NCBI GenBank assembly: GCA_002449665.1
Contig: DJXH01000065.1
Span: forward strand, 1 to 17,558
Direction of reading: 5' to 3'
Origin: Bacteroidales bacterium UBA7009
Lineage (GTDB): Bacteria > Bacteroidota > Bacteroidia > Bacteroidales > Paludibacteraceae
DNA: 17,558 nt
Shown in pieces: positions 14,268 to 17,558 of this stretch (positions within the stretch are counted from its first letter, which is position 1; each line of letters begins with the position of its first letter). The translations under genes and the position numbers were made by a program. The notes beneath the pieces are model-generated. The model was not told the origin of the DNA. It searched no databases and saw only the letters and a program-made list of their open reading frames with translations.

Positions 14268-14360
14268 AATAATCAAATTGTAAATGCCAAAATAGTAAAT
14301 AACTTAATAATCAAATTGTAAATAGTAAATAATCAAATTGTAAATACTAAAATAGTAAAT
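14268..14360 (+). repeat. AT-rich short tandem repeats
   Basis: AATAATCAAATTGTAAAT occurs three times (14268-14285, 14306-14323, 14328-14345), interleaved with AAAATAGTAAAT (14289-14300 and 14349-14360). The array ends four bases before a possible start codon at 14364. Spacing is irregular, so it is not a CRISPR. Confidence 0.85.
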
Positions 14361-14363
14361 GTT

Positions 14364-14483
14364 ATGTTGAATTACAACAATCCCAAGACGGACATTCAGG
14401 AATTGGAGTTGCTAAAGGGTCTTTGCGTAGGCAGTCCGATAATGCCTGATGAAGGTAGTGAAGATTTGCCCGAACACGTGTAG
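14364..14483 (+). CDS. Possible short peptide gene (39 residues)
   Basis: An open frame of 39 codons from ATG 14364 to TAG 14481-14483. The peptide starts MLNYNNPKTDIQELELLKGL and continues with CVGSPIMPDEGSEDLPEHV. From memory, many Bacteroidales genomes encode short peptides of this form: Tyr-x-x-Pro-x-Thr/Lys near the start, an E/L-rich middle, then L-C/x-x-SP followed by Gly/Pro/acidic residues. They often lie near large secreted proteins. Their function is unknown to me. An AT-rich run precedes the start in place of a clear Shine-Dalgarno sequence, as is common in Bacteroidota. It could be a chance frame. Confidence 0.5.
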   Translation: MLNYNNPKTDIQELELLKGLCVGSPIMPDEGSEDLPEHV

Positions 14484-14548
14484 GTACCGCTTCGGGGGAG
14501 GGCGGCTGACCGGTATGGAGAAATGTACCGTCAGTTATTTGGTTTCGG

Positions 14549-14579
14549 GTTTTTATTTAGCCCTCCCCTATGAAATATC
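14549..14579 (+). repeat. 30-base direct repeat R1, preceding a hairpin
   Basis: The sequence from 14550 to 14579 (containing TTTAGCCCTCCCCTATGAAA) is identical to R2 at 15754-15783. Upstream, GGGGAGGGC (about 14495-14503) can pair with GCCCTCCCC inside the repeat (14560-14568). The hairpin that follows starts on the repeat's last base. Confidence 0.85.
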
Positions 14580-14615
14580 TATCCGACCTGTATTAAGTCT
14601 ATACAGGTTGGATAG
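14579..14615 (+). terminator. Hairpin following repeat R1
   Basis: A 14-base-pair stem (14579-14592 with 14602-14615) with one G-T pair and a 9-base loop, followed by GTTTGTG. It probably ends rightward transcription before the toxin-antitoxin promoter. Confidence 0.65.
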
Positions 14616-14649
14616 GTTTGTGTAAAAGTTATGAAAAATAGTGTGATTA

Positions 14650-14681
14650 TTTGCACAAATGATATATCATTTATACCTTTG
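14650..14681 (+). promoter_or_regulatory. Promoter of the mntA-hepT operon
   Basis: TTTG (14650-14653), 20 bases, TACCTTTG (14674-14681). Between the boxes, ATGATATATCAT (14659-14670) is a perfect 12-base palindrome that could be an operator for autoregulation. Confidence 0.8.
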
Positions 14682-14692
14682 CAGTCGCTAAA

Positions 14693-15010
14693 ATGAGAAA
14701 GATGTTATCTAAAGAAGTTAAAGATATTATACCTGTCATTCAGCAGTATTTTACGAATAAGCCTATAGAATACGCATATCTGTTTGGTTCTTGCTCTCGT
14801 GGTGAAGAGACAAAAGACAGTGATATTGACTTGTTGGTCCGACTGATTCCTTCCGCATCAGTTGGTCTTTTTGAATATGTGGATATGGCTATGAATTTAC
14901 AAGATATTATCGGGCGCAAGGTTGATTTGGTTGAAGAGGATGGTGTGGCGGATTTTGCTAAACCGTATGTCAATAACGACAAAATTAAAATTTATGAGAG
15001 AACCCATTAG
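14693..15010 (+). CDS. mntA: MntA-type minimal nucleotidyltransferase (antitoxin)
   Basis: Antitoxin of the type VII MntA-HepT system. Characterised MntA proteins transfer AMP to a tyrosine of HepT and silence it. The 105-residue protein has the diagnostic GSx10DxD: Gly32-Ser33 in LFGSCSRGEE and Asp44-x-Asp46 in DSDIDLLV. Asp78 (GRKVDLVEE) is the likely third carboxylate, so the active site looks intact. The reading from 14693 leaves only about 5-8 bases of leader after the expected transcription start. The ATG at 14702 (MLSKEVKDII) is preceded by AGAAAG and gives the ~20-base promoter-to-start spacing seen for other genes here, so it may be the true start. Its 3' end overlaps hepT by 17 bases, indicating coupling. 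Confidence 0.92.
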   Translation: MRKMLSKEVKDIIPVIQQYFTNKPIEYAYLFGSCSRGEETKDSDIDLLVRLIPSASVGLFEYVDMAMNLQDIIGRKVDLVEEDGVADFAKPYVNNDKIKIYERTH

Positions 15011-15350
15011 AGATTTAAGCAGGCTTCAACATATTCTAAGCCAAATTGATTTTGTTACTGATTATGTGTCTCATCATACCTATGACGAATTGCTGCAAAA
15101 CAGGCTCACGCGGTATGGCTTGATAAAATGTATTGAGATTATAGGTGAAGCAGCTTATATGTTGTCAGTAGAGTTCAAAGAGGCTCATCCTCAAACCAAT
15201 TGGCGTGTGATAATCAATATGCGACACGTATTGGTTCACGGCTATTTTAATATTACTATGCCAATGGTGTGGGCTACTGCTACAAAAGACCTTCCTATTC
15301 TTCGTCCGCAAATAGTTCAGTATATAGAAGAATTGACATTTATTGAATAA
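14994..15350 (+). CDS. hepT: HepT-type toxin (HEPN RNase, DUF86)
   Basis: Toxin of the MntA-HepT pair; HEPN-domain RNases of this type cleave RNA. The 118 residues are mostly helical. The catalytic Rx4HxY motif is intact as Arg77-HVLV-His82-G-Tyr84, and Tyr84 is the residue AMPylated in studied systems. IKCIEIIGEAAYMLS (44-58) is the conserved second helix. The ATG at 14994 lies inside mntA's last codons (17-base overlap), and no other start fits the family N-terminus. Toxin and antitoxin both look functional. The stop codon (15348-15350) is followed at once, in the same frame, by the acetyltransferase remnant. Confidence 0.93.
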   Translation: MREPIRDLSRLQHILSQIDFVTDYVSHHTYDELLQNRLTRYGLIKCIEIIGEAAYMLSVEFKEAHPQTNWRVIINMRHVLVHGYFNITMPMVWATATKDLPILRPQIVQYIEELTFIE

Positions 15351-15647
15351 TTTGCACGGCAAGGTATCAGATCCCAACTACTGCTTTTTATTCGGCAGTG
15401 GGTAATGGAGGACGATGCCAAAATGGCTAATCGATTAGCAATAGTAGATGCTGTAAACAAACCTGAAGTATTGCGTTTTTATGAGAAAAATGGTTTCACA
15501 ACTCTTTTCTCTTCCGAGTTGCAAGAGGACATTTACACTAAACCACCGAAAGATAAAGCAGAACGTTGCGACCGTGAACAACATCCTCGTCACATCAATA
15601 CACGTTTGATGTTCTGTGATTTGCTCGAACCTATGAACGTCAAATAA
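15351..15647 (+). pseudogene. Truncated GNAT-family acetyltransferase (C-terminal part only)
   Basis: The frame open from 15351 encodes about 98 residues. ARQGIRSQLLLFIRQWV resembles motif A of GNAT acetyltransferases (R-x-x-G-x-G/A then a helix) but with Arg in place of the final glycine. AIVDAVNKPEVLRFYEKNGF is the typical motif B region (xxNxxAxxFYxKxGF). The N-terminal half of the fold is missing. The remnant begins directly after the HepT stop and in the same frame. An internal ATG at 15405 would give an 80-residue product lacking motif A. I infer a decayed gene joined to the toxin-antitoxin module by deletion or insertion. The last ~40 residues are not recognised. Confidence 0.7.
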
Positions 15648-15751
15648 ATGTCAATCATTATTAAAAGTTATTTGGATACTCACCAATGTTTCGATCGCAT
15701 TAACAGCGCTTGCCGATAACACAACTAACGATACGAACTAATTTTTGTGTC

Positions 15752-15783
15752 GTTTTTTATTTAGCCCTCCCCTATGAAATATC
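15752..15783 (+). repeat. 30-base direct repeat R2, preceding a hairpin
   Basis: Matches R1 over 15754-15783 with one extra T at the start. As with R1, the last bases of the repeat are the first bases of a long hairpin, but the hairpin sequences are unrelated. In the rest of 15648-15751 I see no gene or structure. Confidence 0.85.
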
Positions 15784-15820
15784 AGCCTTGTATGACACAA
15801 TGATGTCATATAAGGCTGAT
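15781..15820. terminator. Long hairpin between the acetyltransferase remnant and E2
   Basis: A 17-base-pair stem (15781-15797 with 15804-15820, core ATCAGCCTT / AAGGCTGAT) with one G-T pair and a 6-base loop. It lies 20 bases from the E2 left arm, the same arrangement as the hairpin beside E1. Confidence 0.65.
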
Positions 15821-15836
15821 TGTGTCAATAAAATAA

Positions 15837-16141
15837 GGTAGCGCAAAAGGGTTCCTTTGATTGGTACCTGTTTGCCTACCTTTTGTGTAGTTTCTTATCT
15901 TTCGCTTGCAAAGGTAAGTCAAATGTTTTGAGCCTGCAAGTTTTTTGAACTAAATTTTGCTAATTTGTATGGGCTTGACGGCGTTTTTTGTCTTTTAGTA
16001 CAAAAATTCTCAGCAAATAGTGTCTTTTTGCCATTTGGGTTAAGCGGTATTTTGGTTCGGATATAACCGCTATTCCGCCGCGTAACTGTGGTTTTACCCA
16101 TTGTCAGGTAGGCGCAATCAAAGGAACCCTTTTGCGCGCCT
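15837..16141 (-). repeat. Element E2: noncoding element with terminal inverted arms and outward promoter
   Basis: The left arm at 15841-15863 and the right arm at 16115-16137 are perfect 23-base inverse complements, core AAGGGTTCCTTTGATTG. Each arm can also fold locally (AAAGG / CCTTT; outer GGCGC 16111-16115 with GCGCC 16136-16140). The inside has no convincing gene. It is homologous to E1 at both ends and in promoter placement, while the middles differ. The right end is about 40 bases from the stop of the DUF4143 gene. Confidence 0.75.
15909..15940 (-). promoter_or_regulatory. Outward promoter inside E2
   Basis: Minus-strand CTTG (15937-15940), 20 bases, TACCTTTG (15909-15916), pointing left. 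TGCAAG at the -33 and TGCAAAG at the -7 are shared with E1. Confidence 0.65.
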
Positions 16142-16179
16142 GAATAGGTCTTTGATGTATTGAGAAAATCAAAATATGC

Positions 16180-17460
16180 CTAATTTTTAAGGCAACCGAT
16201 GGGGACAACTAATGTGTTGTCCTTAAGCGTGTATGCATATTGACCTGCGGCTGTGAGTACCATTTTGAAAGCCGGTTCGCCGGCACGCTCTGTATTGATA
16301 ATAGATGTTAGTTGTGTCAAAGTCTGTTGTCCTTTCAGTATAGCAGATGAGCCGCCTAACTTTATTTCAATCAGTCCGTATCGCCCATTAGGCAGTTCCA
16401 CGACTGCGTCGCACTCCAAGCCGTTGCTGTCACGATAGTGATAGACACGAGCATCTAACGAGGAAGCATACGCGCGCAAGTCGCGTATAGCCATTGTCTC
16501 GAACAGCAGCCCGAACGTCTTAAGGTCGTTAAGCAGGTCGTTTGGTGTCAAACCAAGCGAGGCTGTGGCTATAGAGGGGTCAATGAAATAGCGTGTGTCT
16601 GTAGTACGAATCACGGACTTTGAGCGCAGGTTAGTACTCCACGCCGGCAAGTCGTCTATTACGAAGATTTTACGCAGAGCGTTCAGATATGAATAAACGG
16701 TATTTTCTGATAGGTCTTCCTTGTCGTTTGAGCGCATATCGTCTCTGATGACCGCGTTTGGAGCCTGTGAACCTTGCAGGCGAGCCAATGAGCGCATCAG
16801 CAGGCGTACACGGTGCGGATTACGTAAGGTTGAGTCTACCCGCGATATGTTCGATTCGGCTATGGCGGTAACATAGTTGGCTGATGTTTTAAGTGCGTTT
16901 TTTTGGGCTTGGGTTATGGTGTTTGGCCATCCGCCGCGACATAGCAGGAATGCGATGTCCTCCAATTTTAATTTGTTTGTACCTTCAATTTGTTTTGTAC
17001 CATCAAACAATGCTGCGAGACTTACTTCGCCGGTAGAGTCTTTTGATTCCCAAAGCGACATCGGGCGCATTGTCAGCCACGCAAAACGCCCGGTGCCTGA
17101 ATGGTGTATTTGTGTCTTGTCAGCGGGTACGGCAGAGCCTGTCAGAATAAACTGCCCGTTCCCCGGACGATGGTCAACGGTGAAACGTATGGCATCCCAT
17201 AGTTTGGGCGCGTATTGCCACTCGTCTATCAAACGTGGTGTATCGCCTTCGAGCAGACGGTAGATATTGTTTTCCGCCATTAGTAAGTTGTTGTCTAACG
17301 CCATAGGGTCGTCAAAGTATAACACACTATTGGCGTGCTGTTCGGCAGAGGTGGTTTTGCCGCACCACTTTGGACCTTGAATAAGAAGAGCACCCATTGC
17401 TTCTAAATTGTCTTTGATGATAGGGTCAAGTAGTCGCGGAAAATACTGTTGTGAAGTCAT
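16180..17460 (-). CDS. AAA_14 ATPase with DUF4143 C-terminal domain
   Basis: A cytoplasmic P-loop ATPase of 426 residues. Walker A is GPKWCGKT (29-36), Walker B is PRLIDEWQ (75-82), and the sensor GQFILTGSA is at 102-110. This is the common AAA_14 arrangement. The C-terminal half is DUF4143. GLLFETMAIRDL (317-328) is followed by HYRDSNGLECDAVVEL (341-356) and LIEIKLGG (363-370), giving a PD-(D/E)XK-like core with Glu321, Asp351, Glu365 and Lys367 present. The ATG at 17460 is chosen because the longer reading from 17490 begins at TTG inside the promoter's -7 region. The cellular role is unsettled, and these genes occur in many copies in Bacteroidales. It belongs to a different family from the DUF234 ATPase at 9896 but has the same overall ATPase-nuclease plan. 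Confidence 0.9.
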   Translation of the reverse strand: MTSQQYFPRLLDPIIKDNLEAMGALLIQGPKWCGKTTSAEQHANSVLYFDDPMALDNNLLMAENNIYRLLEGDTPRLIDEWQYAPKLWDAIRFTVDHRPGNGQFILTGSAVPADKTQIHHSGTGRFAWLTMRPMSLWESKDSTGEVSLAALFDGTKQIEGTNKLKLEDIAFLLCRGGWPNTITQAQKNALKTSANYVTAIAESNISRVDSTLRNPHRVRLLMRSLARLQGSQAPNAVIRDDMRSNDKEDLSENTVYSYLNALRKIFVIDDLPAWSTNLRSKSVIRTTDTRYFIDPSIATASLGLTPNDLLNDLKTFGLLFETMAIRDLRAYASSLDARVYHYRDSNGLECDAVVELPNGRYGLIEIKLGGSSAILKGQQTLTQLTSIINTERAGEPAFKMVLTAAGQYAYTLKDNTLVVPIGCLKN

Positions 17461-17487
17461 AATAATATGCTTTTTATAAAATTGCTG

Positions 17488-17519
17488 CAAAGGTACTATG
17501 TATAAATCGAATATGCAAA
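17488..17519 (-). promoter_or_regulatory. Promoter of the AAA_14/DUF4143 gene
   Basis: Minus-strand TTTG (17516-17519), 20 bases, TACCTTTG (17488-17495), 28 bases before the ATG. Nothing recognisable lies in 17520-17558. Confidence 0.8.
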
Positions 17520-17558
17520 TTTTTCGACATTTTGTTGTGGCAGTTGGGGTGTTTTCGT

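Noticed and set aside
14268..14360. CRISPR array
   Set aside because: Repeat spacing is irregular, units are AT-rich and only 12-18 bases, and no cas genes are near.
15919..16101. 60-residue leftward open frame inside E2
   Set aside because: No counterpart in E1, and its last codons overlap the element's conserved outward promoter (15909-15940). It is probably chance.
17461..17490. TTG start of the AAA_14/DUF4143 protein at 17490
   Set aside because: It lies within the -7 promoter region, so it could not be in the transcript. ATG 17460 fits the family.

Overview
The window looks like a chromosomal segment of an uncultured or little-studied member of the order Bacteroidales (Bacteroidota). 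The main evidence is eleven to twelve promoter pairs of the Bacteroidota type: a -33 TTTG or CTTG, exactly 20 bases, then a -7 TAnnTTTG. Other support comes from a DUF4290-like gene, signal-peptide-bearing secreted proteins with the short Bacteroidales C-terminal tail, a PorT/OmpW-like barrel and an ATP-type PEP carboxykinase. Family or genus cannot be fixed from the sequence alone.

Positions 1-9186 are mostly chromosomal core. Leftward genes are pckA (cut by the window edge), a two-gene unit of a secreted EEP-family phosphatase/nuclease followed by a DUF4290-like protein, ssb, and an M6 metalloprotease followed 18 bases later by a threonine aldolase. A symmetric divergent promoter drives the M6 unit leftward and the operon rfbC-rfbD-DUF2461 (dTDP-rhamnose synthesis) rightward. 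Next come rpsT, sharing a leftward transcript with an upstream tRNA-Glu, and a rightward outer-membrane barrel gene.

Positions 9187-17558 are an accessory region rich in repeats. It holds a DUF234-type ATPase-nuclease bracketed by ~85-base direct repeats and a large secreted InlB-repeat protein with a structured leader. Beyond these lie a probable short peptide gene, an MntA-HepT toxin-antitoxin pair, a truncated acetyltransferase in the same frame as HepT, and a leftward AAA_14/DUF4143 ATPase-nuclease.

The strongest candidate for something undescribed is a pair of ~300-base noncoding elements, E1 (9257-9583) and E2 (15837-16141). Each is bounded by inverted arms of 17-23 bases. The arm sequence differs between elements but matches within each element. 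Each carries a leftward promoter at exactly the same offset (68 bases) from its left arm, and each lies 18-20 bases from a long hairpin on that side. They resemble a MITE-like family carrying an outward promoter, or a small-RNA-producing element. A second good signal is a pair of hairpins exactly 100 bases apart in the leader of the InlB-repeat gene, with compensatory stem changes.
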